Shown: in pieces, positions 27,546-35,895 of the stretch | Layout: every line of letters starts with the position of its first letter | Position numbering within the stretch: the first letter of the stretch is position 1 | Source of the DNA: Pseudomonas sp. MYb118 | Lineage (GTDB): Bacteria > Pseudomonadota > Gammaproteobacteria > Pseudomonadales > Pseudomonadaceae | Length of the DNA: 64,000 nt | Assembly: GCF_040947875.1 (NCBI RefSeq) | Contig: NZ_JBFRXN010000003.1 | Location: 992,001-1,056,000 of the forward strand | Reading direction: 5' to 3' | Position numbers and translations under genes: made by a program | The notes under the pieces: generated by a model | Seen by the model: only the letters and a program-made list of their open reading frames with translations | Database searches by the model: none | Told to the model about the DNA's origin: nothing

Positions 27546-28706
27546 CTAAATCGCCTCAAGCGACAGCAGCAGCTTTCTGATTTCAGAAAACTGGTCTGAT
27601 CCCAAGATATCGTAGTCCCCAACACTGCTAAGTCGATAGACATCGCGGGCCTTTTTGATCCGATCAAGAAGCGGAAGAATCTGACTCGATGCCAGCTCCA
27701 AAAAATCGTTGATGTCAGCCCTCGACCGGGGAATTTTGTAGCCCTTAGGGGCGCTGGCGATGATCACTTCAGCATCACGTAATTTCGCGATGCCACTGGA
27801 TCTGATCTTCTGCTCGGAGAGCCCTTGGAAGCCTCTGTCAGCAAGATGCTTGGCGATATCCCCAGTAGAGACGTATTCGTCGCCGACGAACTCGCTTCTG
27901 AATCGCAGGTAGTCCAGGATGCAGAGCTGAAGGCGCTCGTCCTCGTCGTGATGCTTGCCCACCTTGGTAAGGAATTTATCCGCCTGCTTTAGCGCCTGCT
28001 GATGAACACGATGATCTGCATACGCTGATTCATCCATGGGAGGAGGAATCAGCGACTGATAGCGCGGCGGCCATTCCAGGAGACCGATCGTGCGGTTACG
28101 CAAGATGTTCTTGTACACCTCAACGACCTCGCCGCTGGCCTTACCTTCGTAGATATGGGCGACTGTGCCGGCGAAGAAATCTGCAACCTGGATCAAAACA
28201 TCGTCCTTACTGCTTGCAGTGGTGAATGCCGAGTCACGAAAAAGATCGCCCGAGTATCGCTCAACGACATACTTCCTCAGGCTGGCCTGGAACTCCGGGC
28301 CACCATGCTCATCGACAGTCAGATGAAGATCCGGGCAATGTTCGAACAGGCGCGAATACAAGAGATTATTCACGTGTTTGATGAAGGTTTTTTTGAATTG
28401 CAGGCCACCATCTTGATAGACCCGGCTTTTATCGACGACGGTGAAATATAGCTTGAGCGGCAGCTCGGCAAGATCCACCAAAATCCTTTTGCGGCGATCC
28501 GCGTCCTTAGATTTAAGCCTGCTGGACTTTATCTCCCCAGATTGGAAGTGCCTGGCTCTCACACCGCCAGCAAGCTCGTAAGCCCGAGGCAGATCCTTCT
28601 CGGCAATAATGATCGAGCACACCACAAAAAAACCTGAGCTTCCCGATTTGGAGGTATCCAAGTCGTGATTACCCGACTCATCGACAAATGCGAATGTCCT
28701 TCCCAC
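27546..28706 (-). CDS. DUF3800 domain protein with C-terminal winged-helix-like region
   Basis: A 386-residue protein with a GTG start at 28706 (cggag site 7 nt before). The DUF3800 signature opens the protein: FAFVDESGNHD (D9, E10, S11, G12). Further family acids follow in HLTVDEHGG (D132, E133) and VLIQVADFFAGTVAH (D176). DUF3800 proteins are thought to have an RNase-H-like nuclease fold and are frequent in phage and defence islands. The C-terminal third (STGDIAKHLADRGFQGLSEQ followed by a beta-hairpin GYKIPRS) looks like a DNA-binding winged helix, which is not universal in the family. Nuclease activity is inferred. Confidence 0.75.
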   Translation of the reverse strand: MGRTFAFVDESGNHDLDTSKSGSSGFFVVCSIIIAEKDLPRAYELAGGVRARHFQSGEIKSSRLKSKDADRRKRILVDLAELPLKLYFTVVDKSRVYQDGGLQFKKTFIKHVNNLLYSRLFEHCPDLHLTVDEHGGPEFQASLRKYVVERYSGDLFRDSAFTTASSKDDVLIQVADFFAGTVAHIYEGKASGEVVEVYKNILRNRTIGLLEWPPRYQSLIPPPMDESAYADHRVHQQALKQADKFLTKVGKHHDEDERLQLCILDYLRFRSEFVGDEYVSTGDIAKHLADRGFQGLSEQKIRSSGIAKLRDAEVIIASAPKGYKIPRSRADINDFLELASSQILPLLDRIKKARDVYRLSSVGDYDILGSDQFSEIRKLLLSLEAI

Positions 28707-28966
28707 GCAGTTACTCCGTCATCCCAAGCGCACAGCGCTGCCATGGCATGACCCTGGCCTCAAACTGGTGCCTGGAGAGATACCCCATCAAGCCCAACAC
28801 CTACCACGCTGATAGCTTTATGCCACAATACTAGCAGCTGCGCGAGAGCCGGCACTGGGCATGACTATCCACGGTTTGATAGCGATGTCCTCTGTTTCAG
28901 CGCGATGCCAAAGAGCAGTCAAGACGTGATCGTCGAGGTTGAAGGATCAGGGAGTTGAAGGTTGTG

Positions 28967-29788
28967 ATGACGCATAGAGTTTTGGATTGGCGCAACCGAC
29001 GTTCATGGTTACAACACATCCGTTCATACGCAAAACCGCTGCTGACACCGAAACTAGTAGCGGTACTGGAGCGGCGCAGGCCCAACTGCTGGTCGGATGT
29101 CATGGACTGGCTTCCAGATCACCATGACGTGGTACCTGAATTCTGTGATCGGATGTCCTCGTACTACACACATTTCAAAGCCTTTCATGGCTGCCGCCCA
29201 GAATCGCTTTCGAGCTACTACGACCAGGGGCTTCGGGGACAAAACGCCGACTCGATCATCAAGAAATTTCGACAGCTTTTTGCAGATCTCCCGCCGGCCA
29301 GCCTCGACCAGGCCATTGAGGAGATGCAGCACCGTGAATCAAGTGAACGGGGCAAGACGTGGCTGTCCGGGGATGACCGCCAGATGGTAAAGGACTTCGG
29401 TCACTACATCATCAACGGCAGCGAATACCTCTTGGCACTGGCAGCGAAGCTGAGCAGAGGACATTATGAGGAAGACTACAGGCTCCGGTTGCGGACAATT
29501 GGCATTCCGACTGTACTGGAGGTCGACATTCCCATCGAGCTCATTCCACCAGCGCAGAAGTTGGAAGTAGCGAAAATGATATTGTCGGAATGGGGGCAGC
29601 TTCGGACAAAAAGCCCTTTGGGGATGTCGTCCTCACCGTGCTACGTAGTGCGCTCAGACATTCCAGCAGAGTGCATCAAAGCGCATTACCATCCGACAAG
29701 GATTCGGGACCTCCATCACGACATTCCTACCTACATCAACAAGGCAGTGCGATGTGATCACTGCCCACCAGCCCCTGAGTCTGACTAG
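28967..29788 (+). CDS. Unassigned protein, possible ADP-ribosyltransferase-like fold
   Basis: About 273 residues from the ATG at 28967 (gaagg site); TTG or GTG a few codons upstream are alternatives. I do not recognise a named family with certainty. An F-H-G-C-R segment (H74, G75) is followed 15 residues later by YYDQGL, recalling the HG(T)...GL pattern of PARP/Tpt1-like transferases. A second conserved-looking block is FGHYIINGSEYLLALAAKL (Y154). A third strand, VLEVDIPIELIP, carries E185, and a HYHPTRIRDLHHD tail follows. The order H-Y-E would fit the ART core. This fold call is inference. It converges with the HEPN gene at 29849. Confidence 0.45.
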   Translation: MTHRVLDWRNRRSWLQHIRSYAKPLLTPKLVAVLERRRPNCWSDVMDWLPDHHDVVPEFCDRMSSYYTHFKAFHGCRPESLSSYYDQGLRGQNADSIIKKFRQLFADLPPASLDQAIEEMQHRESSERGKTWLSGDDRQMVKDFGHYIINGSEYLLALAAKLSRGHYEEDYRLRLRTIGIPTVLEVDIPIELIPPAQKLEVAKMILSEWGQLRTKSPLGMSSSPCYVVRSDIPAECIKAHYHPTRIRDLHHDIPTYINKAVRCDHCPPAPESD

Positions 29789-29848
29789 ACCGGGGCCTCA
29801 ATCCGCGCACAGGTGCTGGCCCCTGCACCCTTGCAGGTAATCCAGAGC

Positions 29849-30754
29849 CTACTTGCCTGAGTAGGCCTGATCGTGAAGGAACACGATAGCCGAGGCCGTC
29901 AGATTCATCGCATACTTAGCGATATGCTCAGGCACTACCTTCGCGTTTTCTCCTGCGCCATGGGCTGAGCTCAGCTTATTGCGAAGCGTGCTCACAACCA
30001 TCAACGGAGTCTCCCAAAAGCCTTCCATCTGCGTCTGGGCCATGATGGTTCTCAAAAGCTTTGCAGTGCTATCGCCCTCGCTGTAGCCGAAACGCTTCTG
30101 GCCGCAAATCACCTTCATGACGCTCTCATAACTGGCATTGCACTTGGTGACACAGTCACCGAATTTCCGATGCCTGTAGTCTTCAAGCGCGGCCATAAAC
30201 TCGGTGTTGGCATAGCGAAATGCCGGTTGCTGGAGCAACTGAAGTGCCGGCTCAATTGCCGTTTCATGGATCACCTGACTGTCCTTGGGGATCACCTTCG
30301 ATTCTTCAAGAAGCCTTATTCTCTGGCTACTGCGAAAATCGTCGCTGTGCCAAGGCTCCCAGACCTGTTTGGTGACAAAGTAAGGCAGGTCATCAATGCT
30401 CAAGAACTCGTTCAATCGAGTCACGACGTCCTCTTGCCGTCCACCTAGGCACATATGTGCGTCTGTCTGCAGGATGTACTCAACTGCGTCCAGAAAGTGG
30501 GCATCACTACACGTGGTTAGGAACTGCAGGGTATCGTCCTGAGGAGACATGCCCTGACGCTGACTCAAAGAGACACGCCCCACCAAGTAGGTCAGCTTTC
30601 CATGAAGATGTTCAAGAGCCGGAAGTAGGCTCCCGTCGCCAGCGTCGCGCAGCAGCATAAGCGTCCGTTGCCTGAATCCTGGGGTCAGCGGTTTTCTGAC
30701 TGCTGCCTGGTTTACCTTCCTGCGGGAAAAAACGTTGAAAATATTCCCTATCAC
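29849..30754 (-). CDS. HEPN-domain abortive-infection-like protein (STM4504/CBY_0614 type)
   Basis: 301 residues from a GTG at 30754, which has an aggaa site 7 nt upstream; a TTG six codons earlier is possible but lacks a site. The N-terminal half reads like STM4504/CBY_0614 proteins (NVFSRRK, then GFRQRTLMLLRDAG). The C-terminal helical domain has E210 (CNASYESVMKVICG) and the HEPN-type R-N-x5-H at R258, N259, H265 (LRNKLSSAHGAG), the catalytic signature of HEPN ribonucleases. It is the third gene of a minus-strand operon with another HEPN/AbiJ-type gene. RNA cleavage during phage attack is the family-level expectation, not shown here. Confidence 0.65.
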   Translation of the reverse strand: MIGNIFNVFSRRKVNQAAVRKPLTPGFRQRTLMLLRDAGDGSLLPALEHLHGKLTYLVGRVSLSQRQGMSPQDDTLQFLTTCSDAHFLDAVEYILQTDAHMCLGGRQEDVVTRLNEFLSIDDLPYFVTKQVWEPWHSDDFRSSQRIRLLEESKVIPKDSQVIHETAIEPALQLLQQPAFRYANTEFMAALEDYRHRKFGDCVTKCNASYESVMKVICGQKRFGYSEGDSTAKLLRTIMAQTQMEGFWETPLMVVSTLRNKLSSAHGAGENAKVVPEHIAKYAMNLTASAIVFLHDQAYSGK

Positions 30755-30922
30755 ATCATCTTCCTGCTGCAAGTTAACTGAGGATCGTATTTCTCGCCCG
30801 GCAGCCGAACCTCCCAGGCAATTAAGTCAGTCAGCGATCGGTCAACGGGTGCAGTACCATCTACCGACCGCCTGTACGCGATCGACTGAATTCCCCGTCC
30901 ACCTGGCACCTATCTAAGGCGG

Positions 30923-31459
30923 TCATTTCACGATCAGCGCCTCTTTCCCTGTCTCAGGATCACGAGACCACCTAGTGTCGCAAGGGTCATCATTCCCGAC
31001 CTGGAGAAATACCGAAATCACCTCATCGATGCTGATGAAGTACAGGCATTTATCCTTGTCGAGATCTGAGCTGAAGAATGCACCGTCCAGTCCGCCACCC
31101 TCGGATATACAGGGCGCGAAGACGAAGCTATGAATGATCCGCCCGCATATAAACATAACGTCCCGCCCCTCTTGGCCTGCCTTGGAGAGGTCGTAGAGCT
31201 CATCTAGCCGGTGGTTGTTACGCCATGTCACGCGCTTCAGGTTTGGGTGCTTATGAAGGGGGATAGAAAGGTGGCGGATCTTGTCGGTGATCTTGGCAGG
31301 AGCCTCTAGTAGCTTCCTGACGGAGTAGAAGCCGATGAAGATGTCGCGCTCTACCTCTGCAAGTTCTTCATCAGACAGAGCACTGACCGTTTTGAGGTGC
31401 TCAAGACGATCTGCCATCTCTAACAGTGGCTGTTTCCAGTACCAGCTCTCCCAGATCAT
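30923..31459 (-). CDS. Unassigned 178-aa protein in the HEPN/AbiJ operon
   Basis: The ATG at 31459 has an aagga site and starts 18 nt after the AbiJ-type gene, so they are co-transcribed. The opening is W-x-W-K (MIWESWYWKQPLLEMADRL), with a conserved-looking FIGFYSVRKLLEA helix, LDELYDLSK, an ICGRIIHSFVFAP segment and a final strand-rich LYFISIDEVISVFLQVGND. I recall comparable proteins as unnamed hypotheticals in many bacteria. No catalytic motif is obvious; IIHSF could place a histidine near an active site. A partner, antitoxin or sensor for the neighbouring HEPN proteins is possible. Confidence 0.6.
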   Translation of the reverse strand: MIWESWYWKQPLLEMADRLEHLKTVSALSDEELAEVERDIFIGFYSVRKLLEAPAKITDKIRHLSIPLHKHPNLKRVTWRNNHRLDELYDLSKAGQEGRDVMFICGRIIHSFVFAPCISEGGGLDGAFFSSDLDKDKCLYFISIDEVISVFLQVGNDDPCDTRWSRDPETGKEALIVK

Positions 31460-31477
31460 CTTGTGAGTCCTTTTAAG

Positions 31478-32281
31478 TCACTTCGATTTCTTGATCAAAT
31501 AGCTGCTGACCGAGGCGCACAGGCCAACTACGAGCTCTGCGTCTTCGAAAGACGGCTCACGCCCTTCCTGGATGTGCCGTCCGAACTCCGAGGCGTACGC
31601 CCAGGTTTTGATGACAGCCTGATCCAATGGAGCTGGAATCAGCGTTCGGGAATCATTCATGATCTTCCCGAGGGTCGCTTGTTGGTCACCAGTGACCTGC
31701 CGAGCGACACACTCCAGCGAAGCCATGGCATGCTGTATCGCCCCCGTCGGGTCTGGAGACGGTCGGCGTGAGAGATCGGCAATCGCCTGGTGCAATTCCT
31801 TGCTGGCCGTGACGTGCCCATTTTGATGCTCAGTTTCTTTCGCCGAGGTCAAAACCTGCTCAAAGGATTCAGAACCACGGATTTCGATGCGACCTTCCAG
31901 CAGCTTCCACCCTATGCCGTGCTCAATGAAGAACTCGTTCAGCTCAGTAGTGAAGTGCTCGTACACGCCAGAGTCATAGTTACGGTTGCCGAGGTAATCA
32001 TCGAGCCGCTCAATGACGTCATACACCTTGAACCACTTGCACTGCTCAAGCCGCCGAACGTTTTCCTCGTGGATATTGGGCCTCTCACTCCAGTTCTGCT
32101 TGTCGGGCAAGACCTTCAATGCCTGGCAGATTATTTGGCGCAGGTTTGATGGCTTGAGACCACATTCGTAGCTCAATTGAATCAGATACTCCTGCAGCGC
32201 TTGCGGTGCGTCTTCCCGGACAGTGATTTCGGCTTCATCGACCTGCGAGAAACCGTGACGCCTTGAAAATGAGTCCTTCAT
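31478..32281 (-). CDS. AbiJ-NTD4/HEPN-like abortive infection protein
   Basis: 267 residues from the ATG at 32281 (ggagggtaagg site). The N-terminal region resembles the AbiJ-NTD4 pattern: SFSRRHGFSQVDEAEITVRE, a long helical stretch, then WFKVYDVIERLDDYL and FFIEHGIGWKLLEGRIE. The C-terminal helical domain has E190 (AMASLECVARQVTG), LIPAPLDQAVIKTWAYASE, R235-H236 (FGRHIQEGREP) and SFEDAELVVGLCASVSSYL, which is the layout of HEPN-type C-termini in Abi proteins. It leads the operon continuing with 30923 and 29849. The defence role is inferred from family resemblance and island context. Confidence 0.6.
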   Translation of the reverse strand: MKDSFSRRHGFSQVDEAEITVREDAPQALQEYLIQLSYECGLKPSNLRQIICQALKVLPDKQNWSERPNIHEENVRRLEQCKWFKVYDVIERLDDYLGNRNYDSGVYEHFTTELNEFFIEHGIGWKLLEGRIEIRGSESFEQVLTSAKETEHQNGHVTASKELHQAIADLSRRPSPDPTGAIQHAMASLECVARQVTGDQQATLGKIMNDSRTLIPAPLDQAVIKTWAYASEFGRHIQEGREPSFEDAELVVGLCASVSSYLIKKSK

Positions 32282-32299
32282 CCTTACCCTCCGCCTCAC

Positions 32300-32515
32300 C
32301 TAGTCCACCGGCAAATCGCCAGAGCGATCTGGCTCGATAATGCCTGACATTCCGGGCTTGGGATAGGTAACGGGAATCGACGCTTGACTTGGCCTGAAGA
32401 CTGCGCGTTCACCCGCCGCGGTCGATTCAAGCCACGACCTTTGAGGAGCGGCCTCAGGTCTTGCCCGAGCTACAGTGAAGGGTTTCGTCACTTTCGCCAC
32501 CGTATGATTAGACAC
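32300..32515 (-). CDS. Small hypothetical ORF upstream of the AbiJ-like gene
   Basis: 71 codons from a GTG at 32515, ending 18 nt before the AbiJ-like start and in the same direction. The peptide is basic, proline-rich and low in hydrophobic residues (VTKPFTVARARPEAAPQRSW). It could be a leader peptide or small antitoxin-like gene, or simply an open frame by chance. I cannot assign it. Confidence 0.3.
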   Translation of the reverse strand: MSNHTVAKVTKPFTVARARPEAAPQRSWLESTAAGERAVFRPSQASIPVTYPKPGMSGIIEPDRSGDLPVD

Positions 32516-32712
32516 CTTAACACTCAGCCTAAGGCCATAAAACTTCGTACCATCCGCCGCTGATCACACTCACTTGCTAGGAAGACCAGTGGCAACCTGC
32601 CCTAAGTACTCACGTTTTTTGAAAAAAAACCTCAAACCGCGACTCTACGCCGGCGCCTCAGTCATCCCCTAAAGCCACATGGTTAGCAAAAGCCATCACT
32701 TATTCAGGGCTG

Positions 32713-33688
32713 ATGGCCAACGCCTCTCAGGTCTTGATGCTAGCTGTAGCCGTAGTTGGCTATTTCTACACAGTGCGGCCAGTCTTCCAGAAAGAGGTGG
32801 TCTCCGAGGATCTCGCTCGCCTGCAGCTTGAACAACAAAAGCTTCAGCATCAAATGGAGGGGCAAGCGGAATCCCTGCAAGCTGGGGAAGCGAAAAATAA
32901 GGATCTGGCTGATCAGCGAGCTTCAATCGAGAAGCAAATTGTGACCCTCACCAGAAAGTAGGGGAAGCTGAGAGAGAAATCTGCCCGCGATGCAATGCTT
33001 CGGGCACAACGGGCAACAGCTGAAGCCAAAACGGCTGAATCGACCCTTGCCGGCCTTCAAGCGCAACACTACGGGCTGAAAGTGCAAAGCTTCTTAGGCC
33101 AGACAGCGCTGCCAAGCAGCATGATTCATGTCCTGAACAGAACAGCAAGCACACTACCTTTTGTGGTCTTCAAGGATGTGAAAACAGGCTCCATCGCAAA
33201 AAAATTACAATCGTTGGAGCTTCAGCCCCCTCGATCTAGCGAAGTCGACACTCTCTCAACTGCAAGAGCAAGCCAGCAAGCAATCCCGAGCGCCCAGTGC
33301 GGCCATCGATGCATTGTTGGTGCGCAATTATGAAAAGGGCATGATTGAGCATACTCAAGACCTGACATGCCCCACGCCTGCATATGCGGACTGGCAGTCT
33401 GCATTTCAGTCGGCAGTGCAGGCAAGCGAAGGGAACATTCGGGACTGCGTGCGCGGATCTTGGGCCGATCAAGTAGCACGGGAAGGCTGGTCACCTTCCG
33501 ATATTCGCAACCACCAAAAAACTGACTCTTGGAAACAGCTCGAAAGCAGCTTCAACGCCTCATGCAAATTGTCCTACAGCTATCTGATGCGCACAGCGTT
33601 CGAAGACGCCTGGAAGAAGGCTGATGAGGCCTGCGACGAGCGTCGGATGTACGTTAATCAGCTCGTGATGGGCACGCCCTTCAAGTGA
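32713..33688 (+). pseudogene. Broken gene for a membrane-anchored coiled-coil protein
   Basis: One reading frame starts at 32713 with a single transmembrane helix (MLAVAVVGYFYTVRPVF) followed by a long coiled coil (LQLEQQKLQHQMEGQAESL). It meets an in-frame TAG at 32959 and continues in the same frame (LREKSARDAMLRAQRATAE) to about 33230. The sequence then resumes one frame over (LDLAKSTLSQLQEQASKQS ... ACDERRMYVNQLVMGTPFK) to the stop at 33688. The shift lies at a run of five C at 33226-33230. Two lesions in one gene indicate decay, though a homopolymer sequencing error could account for the second. The original function is unknown. Confidence 0.65.
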
Positions 33689-33758
33689 CGCCTGACAGAG
33701 TTTACGGTGGTCACATCGCCCTCAACCGAAGAAATCGCCAAGCTGTTCCGAAATCGCA

Positions 33759-34270
33759 ATGCCAAGGATTAATGACTGGTTTGTATCGCTCGTATGCCAA
33801 CGCATGAGCTTTCTGAACTGGACGATGCTGGATCAGTCGCGTACTGGGCGCTCAGCCAGCGGTATGGGAGCCGGCAAGATTGATGGTTGGGTAATGGATA
33901 GCAGGGGCAAACCGAATTTCCTATTCGAAAGCTTTAGACTTGGGAGTTCCATTGACACAAAAAAGTTGATGAACATCTAAACAAGATAGGCAGATATAAC
34001 TCAATGGGCATGAGCCCGACATTCGTAGTAGTCTATGCTGCCACGCACAACCTCCCACAACTATGCGACTCCTACTTCAAGCACATCGAATAAATTGAAT
34101 ACACAGACTTTGACGACGACTACAAAAGCGTTTTAGAGCTGATAACAAGCCAGGGAAATAGCTTTAAAGCCAAGCATTACGAGGGAACACGTAGAACAAA
34201 TAGACCCGACGCAACCATTTACCACCATTTATTAAACCTTAAGCATCCTACTGATAATACCGGGACATGA
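33759..34270 (+). pseudogene. Remnant of a nuclease-like gene
   Basis: Frame 33759-33960 (GAGKIDGWVMDSRGKPNFLFESFRL, split here) continues after a frameshift in an A6 run at 33959-33964 as VDEHLNKIGRYNSMGMSPTFVVVY. It passes a TAA at 34091 and ends at a TGA at 34268. The order G-K-I-D ... F-E-S-F-R-L-x-S ... H-L-N-K-I-x-x-Y-N resembles PD-(D/E)XK restriction-like nuclease domains. It follows the broken coiled-coil gene and may once have been its operon partner or its C-terminal domain. Confidence 0.5.
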
Positions 34271-34622
34271 TTTGAAAACCCCAGAAGCAAACTCGCATCA
34301 CAACATAATTATTCGAGAAATTTTGGCTCTGTGCCCATATCATGGCGCAATAGTCGGAGAAAAATTTTGCCTAACTGAGCGCCAAACAACTTTGGAGCGA
34401 TACCTATCCTTCTGCTCGCTCCCAGCGTCTCATGACAGTAAGCAGTGTGGCGACTGCTAGATCATTGCAACGGGCTTTGACTAACCCGGTGCATCATACC
34501 GCAAGATAAAACCCGCTTCAGAAATGGTCATAGTGACCGACAAATTGCTAGCCTTGCTAGCCACTGTGACTCACCGTAAAATCGGGAGGCCAGGGATTTG
34601 ATATGTTGACCGGAGAGAAAAC
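34271..34622. other. Intergenic stretch before the DUF5677-like gene
   Basis: About 350 bp with one 62-codon plus-strand frame (34272-34460, Cys/His-containing) that lacks a ribosome site and similarity to anything I know. The promoter for the 34623 gene should be here; a ggagag site precedes that start. Confidence 0.4.
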
Positions 34623-35528
34623 ATGGACTTTGTTGAAAGCCCAGATCACTACACAAAAGATTTTCTAGCTCACCAACGGCATCTCCTAGAACTTGGAGAG
34701 CTCCAGCAGAAAATCTCTGAGACGCTTTATGAAGTCAGTCTCGATGACAAAGGCGATTTCAAGCTAAGCACAAAAGTCTGCTGCTACAAGGTGGCAAATG
34801 TAGTGACAGACTTAAATAACGGAATTCTACAGAGCTTGAAAATAAAAAGTTATAGCGCTGCCGAAGCGCTATCAAGGACATCCTTAGAAAACTCAATCAA
34901 CTTAATGCTATTTAGTGATGACAAGTCATCGGCGCGACCTAAGAGCTTTTTGCTGGGATACCTCAACAAGACATTAGATAACGCACGAAAATGGCATAAA
35001 TACGGAGTTAAAAACGATCACCCAGAGTCAGCTAAACGAGGATTAGAGCTGGAGAAATCATTCTTAGATTTAAAATCCATGTTCGGCGACCTAGAACAAG
35101 GCACCAAGGGCTGGCCCGACGCTTACAGCCGTTTCGAACAAGCCGGCCACGCCCTCTTTTATCATGTCTTATTCTCAAGTGCCTCCGACTCTACTCACGG
35201 CTTTGGCAGCGATGTATTCAATCAACTTCTAGGCGAACTCATACCTTACCAAGATAACGAAAAGCTAGCCTACTTCAAAAGAACAGAAGCTGAAAAAATC
35301 TCTTTCGCTTATTACTTGGCCACTAACGCGGTACTTTTTTATTGCGCAGCTGCATCGCGTATAGCTGCACGCGCAGAGGATCTCGCTGCCGTTGATAAAT
35401 TTGTGATTATAGCAAGTGCATTGGAAAGCATGCTTTCAGAGCATGAGCATCTTGCTATCACTTGCTTGGACAGCCTTGCGCAAGCTAGGAAGCGGCTAGA
35501 AGAGATCAAGAGCAGCGAAGATGCATAA
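34623..35528 (+). CDS. All-helical DUF5677-like protein
   Basis: 301 residues, predicted almost entirely helical, soluble. The segment SYSAAEALSRTSLENSINLML followed about 110 residues later by SASDSTHGFGSD recalls DUF5677-type proteins, in which an R-x-x-x-E helix and an S-x-x-x-H segment are conserved. Such proteins are often found in mobile and defence loci with no proven function. Start ATG with ggagag 5 nt upstream. AT content is clearly higher than in flanking core genes. Confidence 0.5.
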   Translation: MDFVESPDHYTKDFLAHQRHLLELGELQQKISETLYEVSLDDKGDFKLSTKVCCYKVANVVTDLNNGILQSLKIKSYSAAEALSRTSLENSINLMLFSDDKSSARPKSFLLGYLNKTLDNARKWHKYGVKNDHPESAKRGLELEKSFLDLKSMFGDLEQGTKGWPDAYSRFEQAGHALFYHVLFSSASDSTHGFGSDVFNQLLGELIPYQDNEKLAYFKRTEAEKISFAYYLATNAVLFYCAAASRIAARAEDLAAVDKFVIIASALESMLSEHEHLAITCLDSLAQARKRLEEIKSSEDA

Positions 35529-35895
35529 GCAATTTGGGGCCGGGCCAAGTAAGCCCTTCGAATGCAAACGAAGGACTCCCTCGGGGCATTTTATATAATT
35601 GAGACTGCGGGGAGTTGGAAGGCTGAAAATGACATAGAGAACGCATCAGATTCAGTAAGGCCGAGGAGCAACTGGCACAGTCGATCACCTACAACACAAT
35701 CAATATCGAGAGGATGGAGAATTCTCAGCTTCAGCAGTTGACCCAAAAGTCAGGGCAGTATAAAAATAAAGGTTAGTCGCGCAAGGCACACTAATTACGC
35801 TATTGAGCTACAAGCAAATTAATAACCATGTATTTCTGGACTACTTCGTGCAGCCCTCTATTGCGACAAAAGCAGCAAGATACTGAAGCCTAACT
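35529..35895. other. Gap with a short coding trace
   Basis: No complete gene. A plus-strand frame without a start codon near 35650-35777 (KAEEQLAQSITYNTINIERM) looks like the end of a lost coding sequence. The rest is AT-rich without pattern. Confidence 0.4.

Noticed and set aside
29789..29848. GGGGCC...GGCCCC complement between convergent island genes as terminator
   Set aside because: No T-run follows on either strand and the loop is long.
32959..32961. In-frame TAG as possible recoding (suppression) signal
   Set aside because: A frameshift further on in the same gene makes decay the simpler reading.
34272..34460. 62-codon plus-strand frame
   Set aside because: No ribosome site, no similarity recognised, lies in a decayed stretch; mentioned only as part of the intergenic region.
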